A stretch of 42,942 nt of DNA from Asticcacaulis sp. (GCF_027484505.1 NZ_JAIXSV010000099.1:1-42942), one strand, 5' to 3'. Counted from the stretch's first letter, positions 8,014 to 17,396 are shown. Notes: a model not told the origin generated them from the letters alone. Made by a program: numbers and translations.

Positions 8014-9243
8014 CTAAGAGTCAAGCCACCTGTTGAAATCATGGGCTTTCAGCGCCTCGGCGGACCAGCGGGCGTTTAGCCGTGCGGGCGTGGCGCGGGC
8101 AGTTGCGACCTTGGCCGCGCGGGCTGTCGGATCAGACACCAGACTGCGCAGAGTGTCCGCTGCCGCATGGATATCGGGTTCGGCCCACACCTGCGCCGGG
8201 TTGCGCGGCAAGGCGCTGTAGGGACCGTCCGGATCATCGAGCGGCACCGGACGCGCCGGAACCGGATAGCCATTATCGTGGGTGAGGAAATCATTGCCTG
8301 TGCCTTCGGTGGCGATCACGGCGACCCCCGCGTTCATCGCTTCCAGCAGGCCAAGTCCGAACCCTTCGGCGCGGTGCAAGGATAGGAAGATATCGACCGA
8401 GGCCATCAGCCGGTCCATGTCTTCGTCGCTCAATCGCTCAGACAGCAGGCGAATATCCGGACGGTTGCCGATCCGTTCGGCCAGCTTGCTTTGCGTGCTT
8501 GCATCCAGAGACGAGGCTTTCAGCGTCAGGGCCGCATGGGCGGGGGGCTCCGGAAACGCCATAAGCCACGCGTCAATCGACGCCCACGGGTTCTTCCGTG
8601 CTGGCGATGAATTGACATCGAACAGGCTTAAGACCTCACAGCGGTCCGGGTTGAGGCCGAAGCGTGCGCGGCCGGGCTGCGGCGGGGCGGAGAGCAGGGG
8701 GTGGGGCATGACGCGCAGCCGCCCGCACAGATCGTCCAGACCTTCGGCCCGCAAGGCCGCCGCCAGCGCTTCGGCCACATAGGCACTCGGCGTCCATACC
8801 TCGTGCAGCCAGCGCACCATGCGCGCCCACTGCGGCGGGGCGAGCGGTGTTTCCCACGCCCAGTAGCCAATGCGATAGCGGTCGCGCCACTGATCAGGGC
8901 TGTGTGTCATCAGCGCCACCAGCGCTTCCGGGGCATTGGCGTGGATCAGCCAGACGCCGCCTTCGCCGGGCAGGACCGCTTTCTGGTCAAGGATATGGCG
9001 GAAACAGGGACGCAGATCATGGCGCACAATGGCGTATCCGGCGGCTTCAAACGCATCGGCGGTCAGGCGTCCCCCTCGTCCAATCCCCTGACTTTCATTG
9101 AAAAAACCAGAAACAACCAGAGGGCCGGACGATAATGTATCCTCACGCGGCCAGCGACCCATGCGCGTCAAGGCGATGGCTTCGAGACCACCGTGGATCA
9201 GGGGCAAGCGATATTTGAGAGGCAGGCGGCGCAGAAGGGACAT
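8014..9243 (-). CDS. Glycosyltransferase, GT4-like (GT-B fold)
   Basis: 409 residues, cytoplasmic, no membrane segment. The C-terminal half shows the GT4 donor-binding pattern: SLHRAEGFGLGLLEAMNAG (about 290-308), with the two glutamates of the E-x7-E motif, then VAVIATEGTGNDFL. The N-terminal half has a glycine-rich GIGRGGRLTADAF loop typical of the acceptor domain. It probably adds a sugar to a cell-surface glycan; donor and acceptor cannot be told. No other polysaccharide genes are nearby, so the pathway is open. It lies 30 bases downstream of the small gene at 9274 and is likely co-transcribed with it. Confidence 0.85.
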   Translation of the reverse strand: MSLLRRLPLKYRLPLIHGGLEAIALTRMGRWPREDTLSSGPLVVSGFFNESQGIGRGGRLTADAFEAAGYAIVRHDLRPCFRHILDQKAVLPGEGGVWLIHANAPEALVALMTHSPDQWRDRYRIGYWAWETPLAPPQWARMVRWLHEVWTPSAYVAEALAAALRAEGLDDLCGRLRVMPHPLLSAPPQPGRARFGLNPDRCEVLSLFDVNSSPARKNPWASIDAWLMAFPEPPAHAALTLKASSLDASTQSKLAERIGNRPDIRLLSERLSDEDMDRLMASVDIFLSLHRAEGFGLGLLEAMNAGVAVIATEGTGNDFLTHDNGYPVPARPVPLDDPDGPYSALPRNPAQVWAEPDIHAAADTLRSLVSDPTARAAKVATARATPARLNARWSAEALKAHDFNRWLDS

Positions 9244-9273
9244 GCGCTCTGCTTAACCTATGGCGGCTACGGC

Positions 9274-9501
9274 TTAAAGCCCCAGCCAGCGACGGCGCTG
9301 CTGCCAGTAGGTTTCAAACTGGTCGGCGAGGCTCTGGTCGGCGAAGTTCACCACCTTGACCATGCCGGTTTCCTTGGTGTCGGAATGAATCGAGATGGAG
9401 TCGGCATCTTGCAGCGAGGCGGCTTCAACAAACTTGAAGAAGGCACCGAAGAAGGCGTCTTGTTCAGAGGCGCTGGCTATGTCGAATTGCAAGCTGATCA
9501 C
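9274..9501 (-). CDS. Small hypothetical protein (75 aa), possible dimeric alpha/beta-barrel
   Basis: Starts at GTG 9501 with GGGA about nine bases upstream. The sequence is acidic and aromatic with no signal peptide (MISLQFDIASASEQDAFFGA at the start, YWQQRRRWLGL at the end). The pattern of a short strand, FFKFVEAA helix, strand, and FADQSLADQFETYW helix resembles antibiotic-monooxygenase-like small proteins, but this is only a resemblance. It is 30 bases upstream of the glycosyltransferase on the same strand. I cannot assign a function. Confidence 0.6.
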   Translation of the reverse strand: MISLQFDIASASEQDAFFGAFFKFVEAASLQDADSISIHSDTKETGMVKVVNFADQSLADQFETYWQQRRRWLGL

Positions 9502-9695
9502 GACTAAAATCCCTTTTCCGCAAACCGTATGTAAAAAATCAGGCCTTGTAACCGGCCCTTATAAAAACATGTGCAGTGCACAATACGTAAATAAAACCCT
9601 AAAATACCGGGGGAGTCAAATAAGGCTGAGGTAAAAACTTGACCTGTGGCGTCAAGGCTTCATTCGGCTCACGCACGAGTCCGCTATGAAGTATG

Positions 9696-9721
9696 GGGGG
9701 AAAACGCCATTGTTTTCCCCC
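9696..9721. terminator. Hairpin after the aminotransferase gene
   Basis: GGGGGAAAAC, loop GCCATT, GTTTTCCCCC: perfect ten-base arms. It lies 45-70 bases beyond the aminotransferase stop on the minus strand. The run of T inside the arm and CCCCCTTT on the plus side make it terminator-like in both directions. The rest of 9502-9765 shows no gene I can support. Confidence 0.6.
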
Positions 9722-9765
9722 TTTAAGCGAATTTCACGTCTCCGTGAACGGATAAACCGCCTGGG

Positions 9766-10962
9766 TTATTCGGCGGCCTGCGCTTTGTGACCGGGTTGCA
9801 GCAGCTTTTTGATATTGCGGGCGGCCTGCCGGATGCGATGTTCGTTTTCGACCAGACCGATACGCACATAGCCTTCGCCATACTCGCCAAAGCCAAGGCC
9901 GGGCGCGACGGCGACGTGGGCTTCTTCGATCAGCAGTTTGGCAAATTCGATCGAGCCCAGATGTTTGAACTTGTCGGGAATTTCGGCCCAGGCGAACATC
10001 GACGCCGGGGGCGGCGGGATGTCCCACCCGGCGCGCTTCATGGATTCGACCAGCACGTCGCGGCGTGACTTATAGGTGTTGCGGATTTCCTCAACATTAT
10101 CCTGCGGGCCGTTGAGCGCGGCGGCGGCGGCCACCTGCATCGGCGTGAAGCCGCCGTAATCGAGATAGGACTTCACCCGTGCCAGTGCGGCGCAGATGTC
10201 CGAATTGCCGACGACCATACCGACGCGCCAGCCGGCCATGGCATAGGTCTTCGACAGCGAATTGATCTCCACCGACCGCTTGATGGCGCCTTCGACCTGA
10301 AGGATGGAGGGCGGCGGGTTGTTCTCGAAATAGATTTCCGAATAGGCGATGTCGGACAGCACGATCAGGTCGTGCTTTTCGGCAATGCGGATGACTTCCT
10401 TGTAGAAATCCAGATCGACCCACTGCGCCGTGGGGTTCGACGGATAGGAGACGATCAGCACCGACGGTGTCGGCACGGAGTGCTTCACGGCGCGCTCGAT
10501 GCCCGACAGATACTGCTCCGGCGACAGGGCCGGGACGTGGCGGATGACGCCACCGGCCATCAGGAAGCCGAAGGCGTGGATTGGATAGGCCGGATTGGGG
10601 CAGATGACCGTATCGCCGGGGCCGGTAATGGCCATGGCGAGGTTGGCAAACCCTTCCTTGGACCCCAGCGTCGCCACGACTTCGGTATCGGGATTGAGCT
10701 TCACGCCGTAGCGGCGCTCATAATAGCCCGCCATGGCCTTACGCAGGCCCTGCACGCCCTTGGACACCGAATAGCCGTGTGTCTTGGGTTTCTTGACCGT
10801 CTCAACCAGCTTATCCACGATATGCGGGGCCGTATCCATGTCGGGATTGCCCATGCCAAAGTCGATCACATCGGTGCCGGCTGCGCGCAGACGGGCCTTC
10901 ACCTTGTTGACTTCTTCGAAGACATAAGGCGGCAGACGCCGGATACGATAAAAATCGCGCAT
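9766..10962 (-). CDS. alaC: Class I/II aminotransferase, AlaC-like
   Basis: 398 residues from the ATG at 10960-10962 (MRDFYRIRRLPPYVFEEVN, the family N-terminus), with AGGTG six bases upstream; longer in-frame starts add an unrelated 26 residues. PLP-dependent fold type I: SYPSNPT (Asn176), SDIAYSE (Asp204) and the Schiff-base lysine in SLSKTYAMAGWRVG (Lys238). The AlaC family transfers amino groups between glutamate and pyruvate to make alanine; other 2-oxo acids are possible. A terminator in its leader (11028-11061) suggests transcription attenuation. It is divergent from the metallophosphoesterase gene. Confidence 0.9.
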   Translation of the reverse strand: MRDFYRIRRLPPYVFEEVNKVKARLRAAGTDVIDFGMGNPDMDTAPHIVDKLVETVKKPKTHGYSVSKGVQGLRKAMAGYYERRYGVKLNPDTEVVATLGSKEGFANLAMAITGPGDTVICPNPAYPIHAFGFLMAGGVIRHVPALSPEQYLSGIERAVKHSVPTPSVLIVSYPSNPTAQWVDLDFYKEVIRIAEKHDLIVLSDIAYSEIYFENNPPPSILQVEGAIKRSVEINSLSKTYAMAGWRVGMVVGNSDICAALARVKSYLDYGGFTPMQVAAAAALNGPQDNVEEIRNTYKSRRDVLVESMKRAGWDIPPPPASMFAWAEIPDKFKHLGSIEFAKLLIEEAHVAVAPGLGFGEYGEGYVRIGLVENEHRIRQAARNIKKLLQPGHKAQAAE

Positions 10963-11027
10963 GATTGCACCTGAGAAAAGAACGTGACCTGATGCGGTCT
11001 GAGAGGGGTTGATCGGGGGTGAAAGAC

Positions 11028-11061
11028 AAAAAGCCCGCAAGGTCGCAATGGACCTGCGGGC
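11028..11061 (-). terminator. Intrinsic terminator in the alaC leader
   Basis: Minus strand: GCCCGCAGGTC, loop, GACC-T-TGCGGGC (11 base pairs with one bulge), then TTTTTG. It is only about 65 bases upstream of the alaC start on the same strand and faces no other gene, so it would stop transcription before alaC. Attenuator or the end of a short RNA. Confidence 0.65.
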
Positions 11062-11186
11062 CAGACCATATGACTCATCAAACGTCGATTGTCATCCCAT
11101 GAAAGGCGTCTTTTTCGGAAATTTTTGCGTTCTGTGAAAAATAATTTTGCATAGACCACATTAAGCTGATCCCCAGAGGGGGCGCT

Positions 11187-12125
11187 ATGCGGGCAAAAAG
11201 ATCAATCTGGCGGTGGGGTTTAGGGGCCAGTTTGGGCATTGGTGCCGTTATGGCGGTTATCGGATTCTGGTTTGAACCGCGCAGCTTGGTGGTGTCGGAA
11301 TTCGAGGTAATCACATCTGGCTGGCCACGGAGCACGGCACCCCTGCGTGTGGCCGTACTGTCTGATGTCCACGTTGATGCGGTTCATATGCCGCCTGAGC
11401 GCGTACGTCGTATTGCCGAGCAGGTTCGCGCGCTCAGGCCGGATGTAATTCTGCTGGCCGGAGACTATGTCGGTGGCCACGGGCTCGAAGCCGGTCCTCC
11501 GCGTGCGGCGCGCTCACGCCGAAGTAAGGAAGACAATGCCTTGCATGAAGAGGGCCTGAGGGCGCTGGGTGATCTGAATGCGCCCTTAGGCGTCTACGCG
11601 GTGATGGGCAATCACGACTGCTGGTGGGATTGCCAGCGAGTGCGAGAGATATTGGCCGATACGCGGATACATTTTCTGGAAAATCAGGCGGCGCGGGTTG
11701 TCCGCCCCGGCGGAGATGTGTGGATAGCAGGTCTCGAAGATGGTCAGACGCAAAGACCGGACTTTCAGATGGCCACAAAGACGATTCCGCAAGGTGCCGC
11801 CTCCATTGCTCTTGTCCATAATCCCGGCCTGTTTGACTGGGCGTCCAATGCGTTGCCGTTACAAATATCCGGGCACAGTCACGCAGGTCAGGTGCGTTTC
11901 CCCCTCATCGGTGCACCGATACGTATCACCCGACATACCGAGGACACGGCGGATGGCTGGACTTCAGCGGGTGAGCGCTTGCTGATCGTGACACGTGGCT
12001 TAGGGGAATCGGGTCTGCCCGTGCGTTTTGGCGCACCCCCTCAGATCATGTTGCTTACTATTCGGCCGGGGCAGTACTCGATGGTGAAGCCCGTGGCGAT
12101 ATATGCGCCTAAGACGAATCGGTGA
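11187..12125 (+). CDS. Membrane-anchored metallophosphoesterase (YkuE/YaeI-like)
   Basis: 312 residues. One N-terminal membrane segment (about 10-28) follows a positively charged start, then a calcineurin-like domain. Metal and catalytic motifs are in order: SDVHVD (Asp60, His62), LLAGDY (Asp93), GNHD (142-144), LVHNP (about 210) and SGHSHAGQVRFP (about 229-240). The GHSHGGQ-type ending is typical of the YkuE/YaeI group, some of which hydrolyse lipid A or UDP-sugar precursors; the substrate here is not known. GAGGGGG precedes the ATG. It ends five bases from the convergent GNAT gene, leaving no room for a separate terminator. Confidence 0.88.
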   Translation: MRAKRSIWRWGLGASLGIGAVMAVIGFWFEPRSLVVSEFEVITSGWPRSTAPLRVAVLSDVHVDAVHMPPERVRRIAEQVRALRPDVILLAGDYVGGHGLEAGPPRAARSRRSKEDNALHEEGLRALGDLNAPLGVYAVMGNHDCWWDCQRVREILADTRIHFLENQAARVVRPGGDVWIAGLEDGQTQRPDFQMATKTIPQGAASIALVHNPGLFDWASNALPLQISGHSHAGQVRFPLIGAPIRITRHTEDTADGWTSAGERLLIVTRGLGESGLPVRFGAPPQIMLLTIRPGQYSMVKPVAIYAPKTNR

Positions 12126-12130
12126 AACAC

Positions 12131-12700
12131 TCAGGAAAACCGCTTGCGGTTTTCGGCCCATTCAGCGGGGGTCTGCCCCCAGATATCGACCGCCACATCG
12201 GCATAGGGAGGTGGCAGGCGGCCCGGCCCGCGGTTAGATGACCCCAGAGCCTGCGCCACGCGCTGAGAGCCGATATTGTCGGGCGCGATGGTGTGGATCA
12301 CGTCGTCCCAGCCCAGAACGTCGAACACATAGTCGATGCAGGCGGCGGCGGCTTCGGTGGCGTAGCCCTTGCCCTGTGCCGAAGACAACAGGCCCCAGCC
12401 GACTTCGCGGGCGGGCCACTGATAGGGATATAGCGGCCCGATGCGGCCTACCCACGCGCCGGTCGCTTTCTCCAGCACGCTGAACATATGAAAGCCGTCG
12501 AGCGCCCACGCCCCGGCGATGGCACGTGTTACTCGCCAGGTCACCGCATCCGGCGTCACCCCGCCCAGATGGGTCATGACCTTTTCATCGGACTGAAAGG
12601 CACAAAAGGCTGGAAAATCCTCGGTCACGGGCGGGCGCAGGATCAGGCGCGGCGTTTCCAGAGTGGGGCCAAGCGGAGAGAGGGTGGGTAAACGAGTCAT
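12131..12700 (-). CDS. GNAT acetyltransferase, RimJ/RimL type
   Basis: 189 residues. It opens with the usual LETPRLILRPPVTEDFPAF and carries the acetyl-CoA loop GLLSSAQGKGYATEA (about 104-118). The middle (WVGRIGPLYPYQWPAREVGW) and IAPDNIGSQRVAQALG match the RimL-like group, which acetylates N-termini or small amines; the true substrate is unknown. It has no operon partners: mdh lies upstream on the same strand but is separated by a strong terminator, and the gene on the other side is convergent. Confidence 0.9.
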   Translation of the reverse strand: MTRLPTLSPLGPTLETPRLILRPPVTEDFPAFCAFQSDEKVMTHLGGVTPDAVTWRVTRAIAGAWALDGFHMFSVLEKATGAWVGRIGPLYPYQWPAREVGWGLLSSAQGKGYATEAAAACIDYVFDVLGWDDVIHTIAPDNIGSQRVAQALGSSNRGPGRLPPPYADVAVDIWGQTPAEWAENRKRFS

Positions 12701-12767
12701 AGTCCCGACTTAACCTCAGCATCCGGCCCTTGCCAGTGACAAATCGGTTATCCGAACGGCAGGCAAC

Positions 12768-12795
12768 AAAAAAGGGCCTCCGAAGAGGCCCTTTT
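12768..12795 (-). terminator. rho-independent terminator of mdh
   Basis: Minus strand: AAAAGGGCCTC, tetraloop TTCG, GAGGCCC, TTTTTT. It lies 30-57 bases after the mdh stop. The UUCG tetraloop and U6 tract make it a textbook terminator. Confidence 0.93.
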
Positions 12796-12824
12796 CTGGT
12801 TTTGGAAAACCGCTTTTCTTAGGC

Positions 12825-13841
<1,017 letters not shown>

Positions 13842-13970
13842 CTAAACCCGTTAACGAGGCTTCGCAAGACCATGCGCTGCAACATTATGAAATGTGATGC
13901 GCAAATCCCGCAGGGGCTATACACAGGAGGCCTTAATATTTTGCCTTATCCGCCTGCGAAAGACCGACCA

Positions 13971-14393
13971 ATGGCTGAGTTTACCGTTGATCCGCGCATC
14001 GAAGCCGCCTCCGTGTGGATTGGCGAGCTGAGCCTGTGTCAGGTGCGGCTGCAAAAGGACGCGCGCTTCCCGTGGCTGGTGCTTCTGCCGCGGCGGGCGG
14101 GCCTGACGGAACTGACCGAACTGAGCGAGGCCGAACACGCCCAGCTACGCGCTGATCTGCATGTGGCCGAACAGATGGTGCGCCGCGCGGCGGAGGTTAT
14201 GGGGCAGCCGGTCACCAAGCTCAATATCGCTAATCTCGGCAATATCGTCGCGCAACTGCACATCCACGTGATTGCCCGCCACCCGCACGACGCGGCCTGG
14301 CCCGGTCCGGTCTGGGGGTATGGTATACCCGAAAGCTATGATGCCAGCAGTCTGCAATTGCTGGAAGCGCGCCTTCGGAAGGTGCTAGAATGA
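13971..14393 (+). CDS. HIT-domain protein with Q-x-H-x-H motif
   Basis: 140 residues from ATG 13971. HIT proteins are nucleotide hydrolases or transferases. The core is present (RFPWLVLLPRR, KLNIANLGNIV), and the motif reads QLHIHVIAR: the first histidine of HxHxH is glutamine, while the catalytic middle histidine is kept. This variant, followed by DAAWPGPVWG, is to my knowledge common in alphaproteobacterial homologues. A perfect AGGAGG at 13925-13930 fits an alternative TTG start at 13941 (ten extra residues) better than the ATG, which has only GAAAGA nearby; homologues usually start at the ATG. It is divergent from mdh with 183 bases between. Confidence 0.88.
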   Translation: MAEFTVDPRIEAASVWIGELSLCQVRLQKDARFPWLVLLPRRAGLTELTELSEAEHAQLRADLHVAEQMVRRAAEVMGQPVTKLNIANLGNIVAQLHIHVIARHPHDAAWPGPVWGYGIPESYDASSLQLLEARLRKVLE

Positions 14394-14430
14394 TCGAAAT
14401 TAAGGGAATTTGTTTCTTAGAAGAACGAAA

Positions 14431-15018
14431 ATGACACCTCTTAAAAAGAAAATTTCTTTTATAACAACGACTATTCTGTCTATTGGAATTATAGCCGTCG
14501 TGTCTGTAATGTCTTATACAGGTGCGTCGAAATCCAGCCAAACCGGGACTCATTTTCGTATTACTGTTGTTGTTGATGTAAAAGGTCATACATACTCAGG
14601 ATCTACTGTGCAGTCCTACAGCTGTCCCGGTCCTTCCCGGTCTTTTGGCGCGCACGTGCCGGGTCGATGCCGCATTTTGGGGGAGGCACTTAATGTTGAA
14701 ACCCCGGAAGGAACTATTCTCTTTTTACTAAAGACAAAAGCAAACCTTGCCCACTTTGCAAGCGGAAGCGCCGATGGGCTCGCTCGGAATATTTCTCATG
14801 CTTTAACTAAAGACGGTAATTTAAAAGCGTATCTTGGACCACAACCCGTTCTTGTTACGCCAAAAGGATTGAAATTAGCCGAAGATAACGAGATTGAAGT
14901 ATTGTCGATAAGCGTCGCTCAGACTAACGAACCAGTGGAATATGGACGATTATCGTATAGCATAAATCACGGCGCATCCGGAACTATCAAATCCTATGAT
15001 CTGATTGCCCGATATTGA
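14431..15018 (+). CDS. Membrane-anchored hypothetical protein, AT-rich
   Basis: 195 residues from ATG 14431 (AGAAG seven bases upstream). After MTPLKKK there is one hydrophobic segment, about 8-28, so it is exported or membrane-anchored. The body carries GHTYSGSTVQSYSC, a GRCRILGEAL segment and GTILFLLK; together these resemble a group of uncharacterised proteobacterial proteins with a G(S/A)xV ... GEA ... G-x-L-LL pattern. Codon use is clearly more A+T rich than its neighbours, which suggests later acquisition. It starts 37 bases after the HIT gene and ends four bases from the convergent gene. Function unknown. Confidence 0.75.
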   Translation: MTPLKKKISFITTTILSIGIIAVVSVMSYTGASKSSQTGTHFRITVVVDVKGHTYSGSTVQSYSCPGPSRSFGAHVPGRCRILGEALNVETPEGTILFLLKTKANLAHFASGSADGLARNISHALTKDGNLKAYLGPQPVLVTPKGLKLAEDNEIEVLSISVAQTNEPVEYGRLSYSINHGASGTIKSYDLIARY

Positions 15019-15022
15019 AAAC

Positions 15023-16558
15023 CTACTGCGCCTGCATGACCACCGGGGTGGCTGTACCGGCGGGGTCGATCATCTGTCCGCGCCAGCGACCGTCAGGTTC
15101 GCGGCGCAGGTCGAGGCGATAGCGCCCTCTGGAGGAGCCCGACTGATAGTCGAGCGTCAGGCGATCATCGGTTTGCATGGCGCTTTCGATCAGGCCGGAG
15201 CGGTTAAGGCCCACCCCGCCTTGCAGGGAGCGCCACGCCCCATCCACCTGAGCGCCTCCGCCGCGCAGGGCCAGCGACACCAGCTTATCCCCGGTGAGCG
15301 ACGACACCAGCCAGTTGCCTTCCAGATCGCCCGCCCGGCTCTGACGCGCCAGCAGCCCGGACCGGATGCTGGAATCGTAGCGCATCTCCGCGCCGGTCTT
15401 CTGGCCTTCGTAGTCCCGGGCATAGGCATCGACCGTCACCGAAGCCAGATTGCGCGGAGCGGCAGGCGTTTCAACGGGTTGGCGCACCGCTTCGGGCACG
15501 CTCAGGGTCGGGGCATTGGTGGGGGTTGGTGGGGGGGTGACCGGAAGGGACGCCGTCGCCACGACGTCTGCCGCCTTGTCTGGCGTCGGCGGGCTGACCG
15601 TGCGCGGCTCGACCTTTTCGGCGGTGATGGCCGCATTGAGGTCAGCCTTGGGGGCCGGAGCGGTTTCGGGCTTTACCGTCGCCTGATAGGGGATGGGGGC
15701 CGTCGGAAGGTCGAGCCTGTCTTCGGTCTTCGGCGTGGGCTTAACGGCTTCCGATGAGGCCAGAGGCGTGGGCGTTGGATTGTGAGGTACGGGCTGACCG
15801 TCCACCTTGATCTTCGCACCGAACAGATCATCGACCGCCTTACCGGCGTCGGTGGTCAGGGTGCCGTGGCTTGCTGAGGTGGCCGTCGTAGCCGGGGTCG
15901 TTGCGGGCCTGGGCTTTGGGGTTTGCGTCGTCTGCGCCACGACCTTGTCCGCCGGTTTGGGGGCAGGGGTCTTGGCAGCGGTTTTCGCCGGGGCGCTCAG
16001 GGTGCCGCTTTTGCGGCTGTCGTACTTGTCGCCCTTGTCAGGCATGACATAGGGCGTCCCCTTGGCCGAAGCTGTGGCGGTGACCTTTTCGTCGTCCTTG
16101 ACCGTGTCCGGCTGTTTGGCGGCTTTTTTGGACGTCGTTGATTTTTTCGTTTCGGTGTCGGCCGTTTGAGTCGGCTTCGATTTGCCGCTCGGCTTACCGC
16201 TTTGGGCCGCCTTTCCCTTTTTCGACTCTGTCTCGTCTGTTTCAGCGGTCTTTGTTTTGGCTGAGGCTTTCGACTTGATCGATGGCTTGTCGCTTTCGCT
16301 GGTCTTGGCCGTGCCGGTCTTGCTCTTGGCGCTGGCCTGAGCGCTCGCCTGCGTTTTGGACGCGTCCGCCGATTTGGCCGATTTGGGCGTCGCCTTCGTC
16401 TCGGTCTTTGTCTTCGTCTCCCCCTTGGCGGCAGCGGCGGCCTCATCGGCGCGGGCCGTGACGCGTGCTGCGGCAGCGGCTGTACCGGCCTGAGCGGACG
16501 CCACAGGCAGGGTCAGGGCCGAAGACAGAAGCAGAACCTTGAGAAGGGGATGGCGCAT
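15023..16558 (-). CDS. Exported Lys/Ala/Thr-rich low-complexity protein with conserved-looking C-terminal domain
   Basis: 511 residues from ATG 16558; a GTG at 16585 would add nine. The signal peptide is MRHPLLKVLLLSSALTLPVASAQA. Residues about 25-170 are almost all Lys, Ala, Thr, Ser, Gly and Asp, like a histone-like or wall-binding tail. Residues about 170-370 are Pro/Thr/Ala-rich linker. The last 130 or so residues (from ASVTVDAYARDYEG) have normal composition and a beta-rich pattern (GDLEGNWLVSSLTGDKLVSL, GRYRLDLRREPDGRWRGQM). I recognise no family. A periplasmic or surface role is inferred from the signal peptide. The basic tract could bind peptidoglycan, LPS or other polyanions. Confidence 0.78.
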   Translation of the reverse strand: MRHPLLKVLLLSSALTLPVASAQAGTAAAAARVTARADEAAAAAKGETKTKTETKATPKSAKSADASKTQASAQASAKSKTGTAKTSESDKPSIKSKASAKTKTAETDETESKKGKAAQSGKPSGKSKPTQTADTETKKSTTSKKAAKQPDTVKDDEKVTATASAKGTPYVMPDKGDKYDSRKSGTLSAPAKTAAKTPAPKPADKVVAQTTQTPKPRPATTPATTATSASHGTLTTDAGKAVDDLFGAKIKVDGQPVPHNPTPTPLASSEAVKPTPKTEDRLDLPTAPIPYQATVKPETAPAPKADLNAAITAEKVEPRTVSPPTPDKAADVVATASLPVTPPPTPTNAPTLSVPEAVRQPVETPAAPRNLASVTVDAYARDYEGQKTGAEMRYDSSIRSGLLARQSRAGDLEGNWLVSSLTGDKLVSLALRGGGAQVDGAWRSLQGGVGLNRSGLIESAMQTDDRLTLDYQSGSSRGRYRLDLRREPDGRWRGQMIDPAGTATPVVMQAQ

Positions 16559-16713
16559 AGGCAAACGGGTCACGCTGAAAAACACCTGAACTACACTCTC
16601 TAACGCAGGGGAGACGGAAGTCTGTTCGCCAAAAAGGCGAAATCATCCCTCCCTTACCCAAATCTAAGCGACCAACCGAGGCCGAAATGCGGCAATATGT
16701 CACGATGGCGCGT

Positions 16714-16742
16714 TTGTGAACCGCTCACGATATCGCTAACAC
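16714..16742 (+). promoter_or_regulatory. Candidate sdh promoter P1 (same as sucC promoter)
   Basis: TTGTGAA, 14 bases, GCTAACAC. This resembles the Caulobacter housekeeping pattern TTGACGS-N10-14-GCTANAWC. The 12 bases TATCGCTAACAC are identical to those upstream of sucC, with the same spacing to TTGT. It would leave a leader of about 215 bases before sdhC. It lies in the 406-base gap 16559-16964, in which I see no gene. Confidence 0.5.
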
Positions 16743-16829
16743 ATGATCTGTTTTTCACTTTTTCGGGCGGCATACGTGTCAGAAAAGCCTTCGCGGACGC
16801 AAAAAACACCCCCCTGACCATGCGCTATG

Positions 16830-16857
16830 TTGACACAGGGACGTCAGGGTCTAAAAA
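16830..16857 (+). promoter_or_regulatory. Candidate sdh promoter P2
   Basis: TTGACA, 16 bases, TAAAAA, about 108 bases upstream of the sdhC start. The -35 is perfect and the -10 matches four of six. It may act with or instead of P1. Confidence 0.4.
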
Positions 16858-16964
16858 GCCCCCGAAGACGCGGAAACTTAACCTTTTCCGTGCATCCACA
16901 AGTGGGGCCTGCGCGTACAAGCCTCGCACTGCACACACCGGGTATATCAGGGCCACGCAAGCAC

Positions 16965-17396
16965 ATGTCAAAGCCTCCGTCCACCGAAGCGGCCTATCGT
17001 CCGCTCTCTCCGCACCTTCAGGTGTGGAAATTCCACATCACCATGTTCACCTCGATTCTGCACCGGGCGACCGGCATTGCCTCGGTCGTGGGTGCGGTCA
17101 TGGTCGCGGCATGGCTTCTGGCCATTGGTCTGACGGCATCGGGTCACTGCCCTGAGGCCTACACGCTGTTCCTGTCGTTTGCGGCCTCGCCCTTCGGCCT
17201 GTTCGTGTGGTTCGGCCTCACGCTGGCGGGCTTTATCCACCTGACCGGTGGCCTGCGCCACCTGATCTGGGACATGGGGCTGGGGTTCAAAATTTCTTCG
17301 GCCAATGCGCTGGCCTGGTGGTCGCTGCTGGGCGGTATTGCCCTGACGCTGGCCTTCTGGGCTGTTCTGTTCGCTACGGGCAAGGTGGTGCTGTGA
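16965..17396 (+). CDS. sdhC: Succinate dehydrogenase cytochrome b556 subunit
   Basis: 143 residues from ATG 16965; longer in-frame extensions have no family match. Membrane anchor of complex II that binds heme b and ubiquinone. The family start RPLSPHLQVWKFHITMFTS and SILHRATG are present. Three membrane segments follow, the second containing GFIHLTGGLRHLIWD, whose first histidine is the expected heme ligand. Its stop overlaps the sdhD start by one base (TGATG), so the two are translationally coupled. First gene of sdhCDAB. Confidence 0.96.
   Translation: MSKPPSTEAAYRPLSPHLQVWKFHITMFTSILHRATGIASVVGAVMVAAWLLAIGLTASGHCPEAYTLFLSFAASPFGLFVWFGLTLAGFIHLTGGLRHLIWDMGLGFKISSANALAWWSLLGGIALTLAFWAVLFATGKVVL

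Noticed and set aside
15005-15757. Plus-strand frame of 250 codons opposite the Lys-rich protein
   Set aside because: The minus-strand frame has a clean signal peptide and a gene-like C-terminal domain; the plus frame has neither.
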